DNA from: an uncultured Acidaminococcus sp.
GTDB lineage: Bacteria; Bacillota; Negativicutes; Acidaminococcales; Acidaminococcaceae
Reading direction: 5' to 3'
Assembly (NCBI GenBank): GCA_900538365.1
Contig: UPXT01000033.1
Span: 1 to 23,250, forward strand
DNA: 23,250 bases
Made by a program: the position numbers and the translations under genes
The notes under the pieces: generated by a model
What the model was told of the DNA's origin: nothing
Seen by the model: only the letters and a program-made list of their open reading frames with translations
Databases searched by the model: none
Part shown: in pieces, positions 1 through 7,177 of the stretch
How positions within the stretch are numbered: the first letter of the stretch is position 1
How the letters are laid out: each line of letters begins with the position of its first letter

Positions 1-47
1 ACGAATCTGGACGGTCACTTTAGCGCCCCAAAATAAATTATAGAACC
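1..47 (-). repeat. IS-end-like terminal repeat, left window edge
   Basis: Read leftward on the minus strand from about position 47, the sequence begins GGTTCT and includes TTTTGGGGCGCTAAAGT. The right window edge from 23198 reads GGTTCT, then TTTTGGGGTGCTAAAGT. The two align over 31 nt with about 24 identities and face outward. GGTTCTTTGTCAA-type ends recall ISL3-family insertion sequences, but no transposase is inside the window. The left copy is the more diverged and may be a remnant. Confidence 0.35.
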
Positions 48-83
48 AAAAAAGAACCCCCAAAGCAGTTAGGGCTCTGGGGG
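48..83 (-). terminator. Intrinsic terminator of the mleS-mleP operon
   Basis: On the minus strand, a stem CCCCCA-G-AGC / GCT-T-TGGGGG with a 7-nt loop is followed by TTCTTTTTT. It lies 10 nt after the mleP stop codon. Confidence 0.8.
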
Positions 84-93
84 AATGGCGTAA

Positions 94-1071
94 TCAGCCG
101 GGAAGGTGATCAATGATGAGCATCATGACGGGCGCCACGCCGGCAAAAAGGAGGGTACTAAAGGCAACGAGACTGGTTGCATAATGAACGTCGCCTTTCC
201 CTTCATGGGCAAGGACGGGCAGGACCGTAAGCGCGGGAACGGCAGACTGCATGATAAAGGTGCCTTTTTCTGTCGCTTCAAGGGTCACGCCGCCCTGTGC
301 GGCAGCCATCAGGACAAGGATCATGGCAAAGGGTGCGACGGCAAACTTTCCCACAAGGGCAAGGGCTGTATCCCGATCCATCCGCAGGGAAGCAAGGCCT
401 GCATGATAAAGGACGATGCCGATATAAAGAAGCGCCAAGGGCGTCACAAGACTGCCCAGATACTGGGTGGTCGTCAGCACCGCAGCAGGTATCCCAACAT
501 TCCCAAGGATGAGCAAAAGGGCTGCAAAAAACGCCAATAGCGGCGGAGATAGGACCTGTTTCAAGGCGCTTTTAGGATTTCTCTCCTGAAGGCTTCCTGA
601 CTCCGTGGGGTCTCCTGTAATGAGGAAGGAGCCAAAGGCCCATGTCGATAAGGTGTTAAGGACGTAATACGCAAGAAAAGCGCTTTCCCCTTGAGGGCCA
701 AATAAAGCAAGGTTCAGGGGCATACCAATGAAAATGGTGTTGGCATTAGCAAAGGTATTGATGAAGGTGCCCCGCCTGCCATGCCGCACCTTAAAGAGCC
801 GGCACAAAAGGAATCCCACCGCGTAACTGAGGAGGATCGCAACTGTGCCGAGCACCAGCCCGCCGCCAAAAGAAGCCAGGTTTGAGGCGTCAAGCATACG
901 GATGACGGAGGTAAAGATGGATGCGGGCAGGGCAATCTTCATGATAAGCCTTGAAAGCTCCGACGAAAAGGGGGGGCTGAACCAATGAGCGCCTTGGAGC
1001 TTGCAGCCAATCCCGATGATGGCAAAGATGGGGAATATACTCAGTAGGACTTCCATGAAAATTTGCAGCAT
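94..1071 (-). CDS. mleP: AEC-family permease, probable malate transporter MleP
   Basis: This integral membrane protein of about 325 residues has around ten hydrophobic segments and belongs to the auxin efflux carrier (AEC) family, which includes the malate permeases of lactic acid bacteria. It lies 20 nt downstream of the malolactic enzyme gene in the order seen in Lactococcus and Oenococcus (mleS-mleP, with a LysR gene nearby), so the likely job is malate uptake or malate/lactate exchange. I chose the ATG at 1071, because GAGGTG lies 6 nt upstream of it. An in-frame GTG at 1080 would add three residues but has its Shine-Dalgarno almost touching the start. Family assignment is firm; malate specificity comes from context only. 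Confidence 0.8.
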   Translation of the reverse strand: MLQIFMEVLLSIFPIFAIIGIGCKLQGAHWFSPPFSSELSRLIMKIALPASIFTSVIRMLDASNLASFGGGLVLGTVAILLSYAVGFLLCRLFKVRHGRRGTFINTFANANTIFIGMPLNLALFGPQGESAFLAYYVLNTLSTWAFGSFLITGDPTESGSLQERNPKSALKQVLSPPLLAFFAALLLILGNVGIPAAVLTTTQYLGSLVTPLALLYIGIVLYHAGLASLRMDRDTALALVGKFAVAPFAMILVLMAAAQGGVTLEATEKGTFIMQSAVPALTVLPVLAHEGKGDVHYATSLVAFSTLLFAGVAPVMMLIIDHLPG

Positions 1072-1091
1072 CTTCCCCACCTCTTTTCTGG

Positions 1092-2720
1092 TTATTTATA
1101 TTGCGGTTCCCATTTATAGGCTTTGATGCACGCGTCAGGATCACTGACTTCGTTCCGGTTGAGGCCTTCCTTTTTGGCTTCTGCCGCCACAGCAGCCGCC
1201 ACAGTTTCAGAAAAACGGTCCAATTGGTTCACCGGAGGAAGGACGGCTGCGCCCGGTTTGGTCGGATCGACAATGCCGCCGATGGAATGAGCCGCAACGG
1301 AAATCATGCGGTCCGTCAACAGCTTTGCACCGGAAGCAATAACGCCAAGACCAAGTCCTGGATAAATGAGGGCATTATTAGCCTGCCCGATTTCGTACGT
1401 CACGCCGTTATAGTCCACCGGCTCGGAAGGAATCCCCGTAGCGACAAGGGCACGTCCTTCGGTCCAGGCAATAAGGTCACTGGCCGTAGCTTCGGCAAGT
1501 TCCGTCGGGTTACTGAGCGGGAATATGATTGGCCGCTTCGTATGGGAAGCCATTTCCTTGACAATCGCTTCCGTGAAGGCCCCTGACTGAGTGGAAGTCC
1601 CGACGAGGATGGTCGGATGGATCGCTTTCACCGTGGCTTCCAAGGTCGTCAGATGAGACGCGTCGGCAAATTCACTGCGTTTCCGGGCAAAAGGCTTTTG
1701 TTCTGGTGTCAGGTCATCCATATCTTCAAAAAGCAGGCCCTGCCGATCAACAAGGTAGAATTTCTGGCGGGCTTCCGCTTCCGTAAGGCCCTGATCGAGC
1801 ATTTCCTGGTAAATCCGGTTGGCAATGCCGCAGCCAGCCGTCCCGGCGCCAAAGCAAAGGTAGGTCTGGTCCTTGAGGGTCTCACCGGAAATCCGGAGGG
1901 CGCCCAAGATACCGGCAAGGGAAATAATGCCGGTTCCTTCGATGTCGTCATTAAAGACAGGATAGCGATTCACATAGCGGTTCAGGATCCCAGCGGCATG
2001 TTCCCGCCCAAAATCTTCAAAGTGCAGATAAAGGTGCGGGAACATCCCTTCCACAAGGGCGACAAAGCGGTCAACAAAGTCATCATAGGCGGTGCCGGTG
2101 ACGCGTTTTTCGTGAAGTCCTAGGTAGAGTGGGTCTTGAAGGAGGCTTTCCCGATTGGTTCCTGCATCAAGGACAACGGGCAGGACGCGGGCTGGATCAA
2201 GACCGGCCGCGGCCGTATAGACCATGAGCTTTCCCACGGAAATACTCACGCCATTGGTACCCCAGTCCCCAATACCGAGGATGGCTTCCGCGTCCGTGAC
2301 GACAATAAGGTCAATGTCACGGCCTTCCGCGGCATTTCGGATCGCCATTTCCATCTGTTCCGGATGGGCGATGGAAAGATAGGCCGCGTTTTGCGGCGTT
2401 ACAAAAAATTCACTGTATCCGCGGATGCTTTCAGCAATGCCCGGATCGTAAACAATGGGCATGAATTCCGCAATATGTTCCTTGAAGACACGATAGAACA
2501 AGGTTCGATTACGGCTGAAGATATTCATCAGATAATGCCGTTTTTCCGTCACATTCGGCTTTTTTTCGACATTGGCATACACCTGGCTAGCCTGTTCTTC
2601 CAGGGACTGGACAGATGGCGGAAGGATACCTACCAGTCCGTACTGCGCGCGTTCTTTTTCTGTAAAGGCCGTTCCTTTGTTAAGGAATGGATCGTTTAAT
2701 AAGGCATATCCTTTTTTCAT
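1092..2720 (-). CDS. mleS: Malolactic enzyme (NAD- and Mn-dependent), MleS/MleA
   Basis: Predicted cytosolic enzyme converting L-malate to L-lactate and CO2. At 542 residues it has the length of malolactic enzymes rather than the longer NAD-malic enzymes. The N-terminal NDPFLNKGTAFTEKER block, the GKLMVYTAAAG segment (about 162-173) with the candidate catalytic lysine K164, and LDAGTN (184-189) closely resemble Lactococcus and Oenococcus MleS as I remember them. Metal-binding residues are in HFEDFG (233-238) and NDDIEGTG (257-264); the Rossmann motif GAGTAG is at 291-296. The usual NDDIQGTG has Glu instead of Gln here. The start at 2720 has GGAG 8-10 nt upstream. It is co-transcribed with mleP and divergent from mleR. 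A malic enzyme producing pyruvate is the main alternative, because sequence alone does not cleanly separate the two reactions. Confidence 0.85.
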   Translation of the reverse strand: MKKGYALLNDPFLNKGTAFTEKERAQYGLVGILPPSVQSLEEQASQVYANVEKKPNVTEKRHYLMNIFSRNRTLFYRVFKEHIAEFMPIVYDPGIAESIRGYSEFFVTPQNAAYLSIAHPEQMEMAIRNAAEGRDIDLIVVTDAEAILGIGDWGTNGVSISVGKLMVYTAAAGLDPARVLPVVLDAGTNRESLLQDPLYLGLHEKRVTGTAYDDFVDRFVALVEGMFPHLYLHFEDFGREHAAGILNRYVNRYPVFNDDIEGTGIISLAGILGALRISGETLKDQTYLCFGAGTAGCGIANRIYQEMLDQGLTEAEARQKFYLVDRQGLLFEDMDDLTPEQKPFARKRSEFADASHLTTLEATVKAIHPTILVGTSTQSGAFTEAIVKEMASHTKRPIIFPLSNPTELAEATASDLIAWTEGRALVATGIPSEPVDYNGVTYEIGQANNALIYPGLGLGVIASGAKLLTDRMISVAAHSIGGIVDPTKPGAAVLPPVNQLDRFSETVAAAVAAEAKKEGLNRNEVSDPDACIKAYKWEPQYK

Positions 2721-2766
2721 GTTATCCTCTCCTTTTCCATTTTCTCCTCTTTTAAAGTACTTTGCT

Positions 2767-2920
2767 AAAGAGGATGGCCCGTACCGAGACTCATATACGG
2801 GAAAGTGGGTCCAAGGCGTACCTATCTTCCAGGGGCAGCCGCAGACTGGGAAACCACCTTTTTAGGAGGCCTCCACCATGGCGGCAGATTTTCCTTATGG
2901 AGATGAGGTCCTTTCTTTAT
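2767..2920 (-). ncRNA. Structured 5' leader or small RNA upstream of mleS
   Basis: The minus-strand transcript from the 2927-2932 promoter would start near 2920 and run about 150 nt through potential stems before the mleS ribosome-binding region. The two ends can pair (AAAGA with TCTTT, then GGA with TCC). Inner stems include CTCCAT/GTGGAG, GCCGC/GCGGC, CCCGTA/TACGGG, and GACCTCAT pairing with ATGAGTC. Paired termini plus an own promoter recall 6S RNA, and position before mleS suggests a cis-regulatory leader. I do not recognise conserved motifs of T-box, TPP, FMN, SAM, glycine or cobalamin elements. Class unknown. Confidence 0.4.
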
Positions 2921-2926
2921 CTTTTT

Positions 2927-2955
2927 ATTATATCAAAAGAATCTTTTTTGCTGAA
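2927..2955 (-). promoter_or_regulatory. Promoter for mleS leader and mleS-mleP
   Basis: The -10 box TATAAT (2927-2932) is a perfect match. A weak -35 box TTCAGC (2950-2955) lies 17 nt away. A weak -35 fits an activator-dependent promoter, consistent with the divergent LysR gene. Confidence 0.6.
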
Positions 2956-3012
2956 GTATCATTCTGACACCTCTTCACACTCAAATTGACATATCCTCTG
3001 ACGTTCAATCTA

Positions 3013-3021
3013 TGGTATAGT
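3013..3021 (+). promoter_or_regulatory. Extended -10 promoter for mleR
   Basis: TGGTATAGT is an extended -10 element about 60 nt before the mleR start; no good -35 is spaced correctly. The surrounding CTATGGTATAG is an imperfect palindrome with CTAT/ATAG arms and could be part of a LysR-type site controlling both divergent promoters. Confidence 0.45.
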
Positions 3022-3080
3022 TGTTGATAGACTGCTTCCATTCAGGCTCGCTTTTTTTGATCGATCAGGAGGAACGCCCT

Positions 3081-3974
3081 ATGGTGACTTATGATTATTA
3101 CCGCATCTTTTATTACGCTGCCCTTTTCAAAAGTTTTTCCAAAGCGGCGGAAATCCTTAATAGCAATCAACCCAATATTGCCCGGACCATTACCCGTCTG
3201 GAAGGTGAACTGGGCTGCAAACTCTTTATCCGCTCCCATCGCGGAGTCACACTAACGCCCGAAGGAAAAGCCCTCTTCAAGCATGTGTCCATTGCCTGTG
3301 AACAGCTTGACCTAGGAAGGGAAGTCATCTCTGAAATGCGCGGCCTCAAGACGGGCATCATTTCCATCGGAGCCAGCGAAACGGCCCTGCGCCTTTTTCT
3401 TCTAGACCGCATTGTATCATTCCACAGGGCCTATCCCGGCGTCCACCTAAAGATTCGCAACAGCCAAACGCCCGATACCCTGGAAGCCCTTGAGAGCGGC
3501 CAAGTAGAAATGGCTGTCATTTCAGCCCCCTTTAAGATTGGGAAAGAATACCACGATGAGACCATCTATCAGTTTGAGGACATCCTGATTGCAAGCGCCG
3601 AGGCGCTGCCGGTTGTAAAGGACATTCATTCCCTCAAGGATCTTGCGCCCCTCCCCCTTATTTCCCTGCCAAGAAACAGCAGCAGCTATGAATTCTATGT
3701 GTCCTATTTCTTTGAAGAGCAGCTGAAGTACCAGCCCATGATTGAAACAGAAACAGCCGACCAAGTGCTGTCCCTTGTGGAACATAATCTGGGCGTTGGT
3801 TTTTTCCCGGCCTCTGCGGCGCAGGAATTCATCGATGCCGGCCGGATTGTCAAAGTCCCGCTTGACCTAGCCCCCATCCTGCGTGAAACACATCTTGTCT
3901 ATCACCCGCAACGGGTTCGGGGTCTTGCCGCTTTAAAAGCCATCGAATTCATCACAACCCCTGCCACCTTCTAA
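3081..3974 (+). CDS. mleR: LysR-family regulator, probable MleR
   Basis: LysR-type transcriptional regulator of 297 residues, the usual family length. The N-terminal winged helix-turn-helix occupies about residues 1-62 (FSKAAEILNSNQPNIARTIT, then LEGELGCKLF); the effector-binding domain fills the rest. The start at 3081 has AGGAGG 8 nt upstream; an upstream in-frame ATG at 3021 sits on the promoter and is unlikely. It is transcribed away from mleS-mleP, as expected for a LysR protein controlling its neighbour, and the mle loci of lactic acid bacteria also carry a LysR activator. Malate as inducer is inferred. Confidence 0.8.
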   Translation: MVTYDYYRIFYYAALFKSFSKAAEILNSNQPNIARTITRLEGELGCKLFIRSHRGVTLTPEGKALFKHVSIACEQLDLGREVISEMRGLKTGIISIGASETALRLFLLDRIVSFHRAYPGVHLKIRNSQTPDTLEALESGQVEMAVISAPFKIGKEYHDETIYQFEDILIASAEALPVVKDIHSLKDLAPLPLISLPRNSSSYEFYVSYFFEEQLKYQPMIETETADQVLSLVEHNLGVGFFPASAAQEFIDAGRIVKVPLDLAPILRETHLVYHPQRVRGLAALKAIEFITTPATF

Positions 3975-4028
3975 AAGCCGTCGGAAAGGAAAAAATCCTC
4001 GCGGTTTTCTTGTTTTTCCAATTTAAAA

Positions 4029-4070
4029 AACAGCCCACACCAGAACAATCTGGCATGGGCTGTTTCTTTT
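4029..4070. terminator. Bidirectional terminator between mleR and the arsR operon
   Basis: The stem CAGCCCA-CA-CCAGA / TCTGG-CA-TGGGCTG has a 4-nt ACAA loop, a T-rich run on the plus side (TTTCTTTTTT) and an A run on the other. It therefore serves both convergent transcripts. A weaker stem with a T-rich tail lies just upstream at about 3974-4015. Confidence 0.85.
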
Positions 4071-4084
4071 TTAGGGCAAACGGC

Positions 4085-4447
4085 TTACTTTTTTTCACGT
4101 GGACAGGAAATATCAACGAGCATCTCAATCATATGGTGAAGAAGACGGGAAGCCTCTCCGTCTGCCGCCGTATAATACATTTCCTTGCCGACGCGACGAC
4201 TTTTGATGAGTCCCTGCGCTTTAAGGACTTTTAAATGATGGGATAGGGCCGGACTGCTCATCCCCATCAAGGCAGACAGGTTGATGACACATTCTTCATA
4301 GTGGCAAAGAAGCCAAAAGAGTTTCAGCCTTTTGGGATCCGACACACTGTGAAAGATTTCCGATACTGCGGAAAAGTCGCCGTCCTTGGGCATATCTTCA
4401 AGAACATAGCTTGGTTTTTTCCCATGCTGATGCGGCAGTTGTACCAT
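4085..4447 (-). CDS. ArsR/SmtB-family transcriptional regulator
   Basis: Small winged-helix repressor of about 120 residues. The recognition region reads NLSALMGMSSPALSHHLKVL, followed by the wing SRRVGKEMYYTA. The Cys pair of arsenic-sensing ArsR proteins is not present: there is one Cys before the recognition helix and one near the C terminus. The N terminus has an HQH stretch and the last helix LLHHMIE, so a His/Glu metal site is possible but does not match a known site spacing that I can verify. The ATG at 4447 is preferred over 4453, because GGAG lies 8 nt before it. It is the last gene of the YlbF-murB-permease-glyoxalase operon, 32 nt after the glyoxalase stop. The sensed ligand is unknown. 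Confidence 0.8.
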   Translation of the reverse strand: MVQLPHQHGKKPSYVLEDMPKDGDFSAVSEIFHSVSDPKRLKLFWLLCHYEECVINLSALMGMSSPALSHHLKVLKAQGLIKSRRVGKEMYYTAADGEASRLLHHMIEMLVDISCPREKK

Positions 4448-4479
4448 CAGCATCGCTCCTTTCGATGTTCACGCATGGA

Positions 4480-4845
4480 TCAGCGTTTGTTAGGGATGAT
4501 TTCCAGCCAATAATGGTCGGGGTCTTCGATAAAGTAGATGCCCATCTGCGGGTTTTCAAAGCAGATGCAGCCCATTTCTTCATGTTTCTTGTGGAAGGCT
4601 TCAAAATCATCCACACCAAAGGCGAGATGAAATTCATTGTCTCCTAGGTTGTAGGATTCCTTGCGGTCTTTGAGAAAGGTCAGTTCCAGTTCATGGCTCG
4701 TTTGCCCATCTGTCAGGTAAACAAGGGTGAACCCCGGCGTTTCAAGGCGGCGTTTTTCCGTAAGTCCCAGGGCCTCTTTGTAAAAAGCGAGGCTCTTATC
4801 AAGGTCAAGGACATTGAAGTTATTATGCAGGAATTTTGCTTTCAT
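4480..4845 (-). CDS. Glyoxalase I-like VOC-family protein (lactoylglutathione lyase type)
   Basis: Vicinal-oxygen-chelate fold protein of 121 residues, slightly shorter than E. coli GloA. The four metal ligands of glyoxalase I are all identifiable: H7 (FLHNNFNV), E54 (ELELT), H73 (NEFHLAF) and E115 (YWLEII). The predicted reaction is isomerisation of a methylglyoxal-thiol hemithioacetal; the thiol used in this organism is unknown. The ribosome-binding site AAGGAG overlaps the stop codon of the permease gene 12 nt upstream, so translation is probably coupled. Other VOC enzymes, such as epimerases, share the ligands, so the exact substrate is not proven. Confidence 0.75.
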   Translation of the reverse strand: MKAKFLHNNFNVLDLDKSLAFYKEALGLTEKRRLETPGFTLVYLTDGQTSHELELTFLKDRKESYNLGDNEFHLAFGVDDFEAFHKKHEEMGCICFENPQMGIYFIEDPDHYWLEIIPNKR

Positions 4846-4857
4846 GGAAATTACTCC

Positions 4858-5784
4858 TTATTCTGCTTTCAGCTTAGGATAGAGGTTCGTCAGGGAACCA
4901 ATGAGGATCAGCCCCACACCAATAAGCATATTGGGTGTCACGGCTTCTCCTAGGAACATCGCGGCAAAGAAAGTCGCGAGAATGGGTTTGATAAAAAAGG
5001 CCAACGACGCTGTCAAGGGATTGGTCAGTTCGATGGCCATAAAGTACGAAGCGTAGCCTGCCCCGGTGACAGCAAAGGCTATGTAGCTAAGGGCAGGAAG
5101 GTGTGACAAGGTAAGCGTTTCAAGGAGCGGGACATCAGTAAAGACGGAAAGACCGGCGGATGTAAGTAGATTCCCTATGGGCGCGGTGCGTCCCAAAAGG
5201 ACAAGTACAAGCAGTTCCGCTGCGCCAAAGATGAAGGAATAGCTCGTCACCGTAACGCCGCCGAGCCGCTGACAGGCCGGCCGCCCCATCACGCTGTAGA
5301 GACCAAAGGTGACAGCCGCAAGCATGATGAGGATGACGCTGAGATACGTCCCGCGAAAATGAAAGGGATTGACAATGGAAAGGATGCCCACGGCACTAAG
5401 AACAAGGGACGATATGACATAACGGTCAATGGTCTCATGGAGAAGAAAGTGGGCCCACACGGCAACAAAAATGGGGTTGCAGCTAAAAAGGACGCCGCTG
5501 ACGGCGGCTCTTCCGTAAACAACGGCCAGCTGATAAAAGATCATGCTCACGAAAACACCGATAAAGCCGGCTTTGGCAAAGAAAAGGTAATCCTCTTTGC
5601 TGAGCATGGCCCCACGCTTTTTGAGGGCCGCCCGAGCAAGGGGCAGGAGCATGAAGCCCCCGATGAAAAAGCGCAGCACGGTAATTTGGATGGGGTGGAA
5701 AAGGCTGCCAAAAAATTTCAGGGCCGTTTCCATAGTTCCAAACAAAAACGCCGTGGCAAGGATGAAAAGGTATCCTTTGTTCAC
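4858..5784 (-). CDS. EamA/DMT-superfamily permease, ten membrane segments
   Basis: Membrane protein of about 308 residues built of two EamA repeats, each of about five helices. The second repeat ends with the characteristic KPILATFFAAMFLGEAVTP...IGVGLILIG pattern. Such proteins export metabolites or amino acids, and the substrate cannot be read from sequence. I placed the start at the GTG at 5784, because AAAGGAGAGG lies just upstream. An in-frame TTG at 5817 would overlap the end of murB and lacks a ribosome-binding site. It begins 16 nt after the murB stop. Confidence 0.75.
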   Translation of the reverse strand: MNKGYLFILATAFLFGTMETALKFFGSLFHPIQITVLRFFIGGFMLLPLARAALKKRGAMLSKEDYLFFAKAGFIGVFVSMIFYQLAVVYGRAAVSGVLFSCNPIFVAVWAHFLLHETIDRYVISSLVLSAVGILSIVNPFHFRGTYLSVILIMLAAVTFGLYSVMGRPACQRLGGVTVTSYSFIFGAAELLVLVLLGRTAPIGNLLTSAGLSVFTDVPLLETLTLSHLPALSYIAFAVTGAGYASYFMAIELTNPLTASLAFFIKPILATFFAAMFLGEAVTPNMLIGVGLILIGSLTNLYPKLKAE

Positions 5785-5800
5785 GATGGCCCTCTCCTTT

Positions 5801-6718
5801 CTACGCGTCTTCGCCAATGATCATAACTTCCGGTTCGAGGCGGACGCCGCTCCTCACAAAGACCTTGTCCTCAATGGCTTTCATGAGCAGCAAGGTATCG
5901 CGGGCGGTTGCCTTCCCGCAGTTGATGACAAAGCCAGCGTGCTTTTGAGAAACCATAGCATCTCCCACACGCAATCCCTTGAGTCCGGCCTCATCGATGA
6001 GAGCGGCTGTATAGTGGCCAAACGGTCTTTTAAAAGTGCTGCCGGCACTGGGGTAGTCAAGGGGCTGCTTGGTCCGGCGCCGCTGGGAAAAGTCCGCCAT
6101 CTTCGCTTCAATGAGCTGCTGTTCATCTGGCTTTAGGACAAAGGAAACAGACAGGACGACCATCTCCCGGTCCTGCAGCACACTGTGACGATAGGAAAAA
6201 TCAAGTTCCTTTTGGGTGAGGGTTACGATATTACCGTTTCCATCAAGGGCCGTCACGCTTTTGACAACATGCCCCATGTCGCCATCATAGGCGCCTGCGT
6301 TCATGATGACGGCGCCGCCGAGACTGCCGGGGATCCCGACAGCAAATTCAAGGCCAGAAAGGCCTGATTCAGCGGCAAAGCGGGCGGCTTGGGCAAGAGA
6401 TACGCCGGCACCAGCTTCCATCTTGACGCCGCAGGCTGACAGTCCGTTCAGATGATTGCCGATCTTGACAACAAGCCCCCGAATCCCGCCATCACGGACA
6501 AGGAGATTGGATCCATTTCCCAAGATGAAAGTCGGGACAGCATATTTTTTTGCTTCTTTGAGGAGCCCTTGGAGCTCATCCACACTTTCCGGCGCCACCA
6601 ATAGATCGGCAGGGCCGCCAATATGAAAGGAAGTATGTTGGACCATGGGGACCTTTATTCCATAGCGATTTGGGAAGTGTTCCCGTACATAGGCTAGGAG
6701 CGCTTCAAGGTTCATCAT
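5801..6718 (-). CDS. murB: UDP-N-acetylenolpyruvoylglucosamine reductase MurB
   Basis: FAD enzyme of peptidoglycan precursor synthesis, reducing UDP-GlcNAc-enolpyruvate to UDP-MurNAc with NADPH in the cytosol. The 305-residue length fits type II MurB. Visible motifs are HTSFHIGGPAD (28-38), GNGSNLLVRDGG (68-79) and GIPGSLGGAVIMNAGAY (128-144), which form the FAD-binding part. SYRHS (175-179) contains the substrate arginine, and PSAGSTFKRP contains the proton-donor serine S227. Glu in LEPEV (about 296) completes the active site. Its ATG overlaps the TGA of the upstream YlbF-family gene (ATGA), indicating translational coupling; a second ATG follows immediately. Confidence 0.95.
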   Translation of the reverse strand: MMNLEALLAYVREHFPNRYGIKVPMVQHTSFHIGGPADLLVAPESVDELQGLLKEAKKYAVPTFILGNGSNLLVRDGGIRGLVVKIGNHLNGLSACGVKMEAGAGVSLAQAARFAAESGLSGLEFAVGIPGSLGGAVIMNAGAYDGDMGHVVKSVTALDGNGNIVTLTQKELDFSYRHSVLQDREMVVLSVSFVLKPDEQQLIEAKMADFSQRRRTKQPLDYPSAGSTFKRPFGHYTAALIDEAGLKGLRVGDAMVSQKHAGFVINCGKATARDTLLLMKAIEDKVFVRSGVRLEPEVMIIGEDA

Positions 6719-7050
6719 TCCACAGCTTCCTTAATGGTGTCCCCCAAGGTCTTGGACAGATCCCCAATCATCATCTGGAAACGAATGTAGTTTTGGATAT
6801 AATCATTGGCTACAGGGTTCAGCTGAAGGACTTCATAAAGTTTCTGCATCTTTTTCACAGCTTCTTCATCGGGTTTCTTGCCCTGGTACTGGAGCAGTTC
6901 AAGCTGGGACTTTTGCTGTAGAAAATCCTTGACCATGGCTTCTGCATCCTTATCAGCTGATAGTTTCTTTTTGGCTTCTTGAATCTTGGTAAATTCGTGG
7001 GTTTCTTTGATGCCTTCACAAAGTTTATTCATTTCATCGTATACGTTCAT
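6715..7050 (-). CDS. YlbF/YmcA-family (UPF0342-like) helical protein
   Basis: Highly charged, alpha-helical protein of 111 residues. The C-terminal NPVANDYIQNYIRFQMMIGDLSKTL resembles the conserved end of YlbF/YmcA/YheA proteins of Bacillota. In Bacillus, YlbF and YmcA form a complex with YaaT that modulates RNase Y; other members are uncharacterised. No cysteines for the Fe-S clusters of the YlbF complex stand out apart from one Cys near the N terminus, so the UPF0342 branch is as likely. GGAGG lies upstream of the 7050 start. First gene of the operon leading into murB. Confidence 0.7.
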   Translation of the reverse strand: MNVYDEMNKLCEGIKETHEFTKIQEAKKKLSADKDAEAMVKDFLQQKSQLELLQYQGKKPDEEAVKKMQKLYEVLQLNPVANDYIQNYIRFQMMIGDLSKTLGDTIKEAVE

Positions 7051-7086
7051 GGATGATTCCTCCCTACTATATATGCTTATTCTATT

Positions 7087-7115
7087 ATTCTATCATAGTT
7101 TTCAGCCGCTTCCAA
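7087..7115 (-). promoter_or_regulatory. Promoter of the ylbF-like/murB operon
   Basis: The -35 box TTGGAA (7110-7115) and -10 box TAGAAT (7087-7092) are 17 nt apart. They lie about 40 nt before the first start codon. Confidence 0.6.
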
Positions 7116-7131
7116 TAACAGGAAAGGCACG

Positions 7132-7166
7132 CAAAAAATCGGCCCGGACTTCATATCCTGACCGAT
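7132..7166 (-). terminator. Terminator of the DtxR-family gene
   Basis: On the minus strand, ATCGG/CCGAT with an inner GGA/TCC pairing is followed by TTTTTT. It begins 12 nt after the regulator stop codon. Confidence 0.7.
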
Positions 7167-7177
7167 CTTGCTGATTC

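Noticed and set aside
2767..2920. T-box or known metabolite riboswitch upstream of mleS
   Set aside because: No T-box AGGGTGGNACCGCG-type sequence or other recognised core was found; retained only as an unclassified structured RNA.
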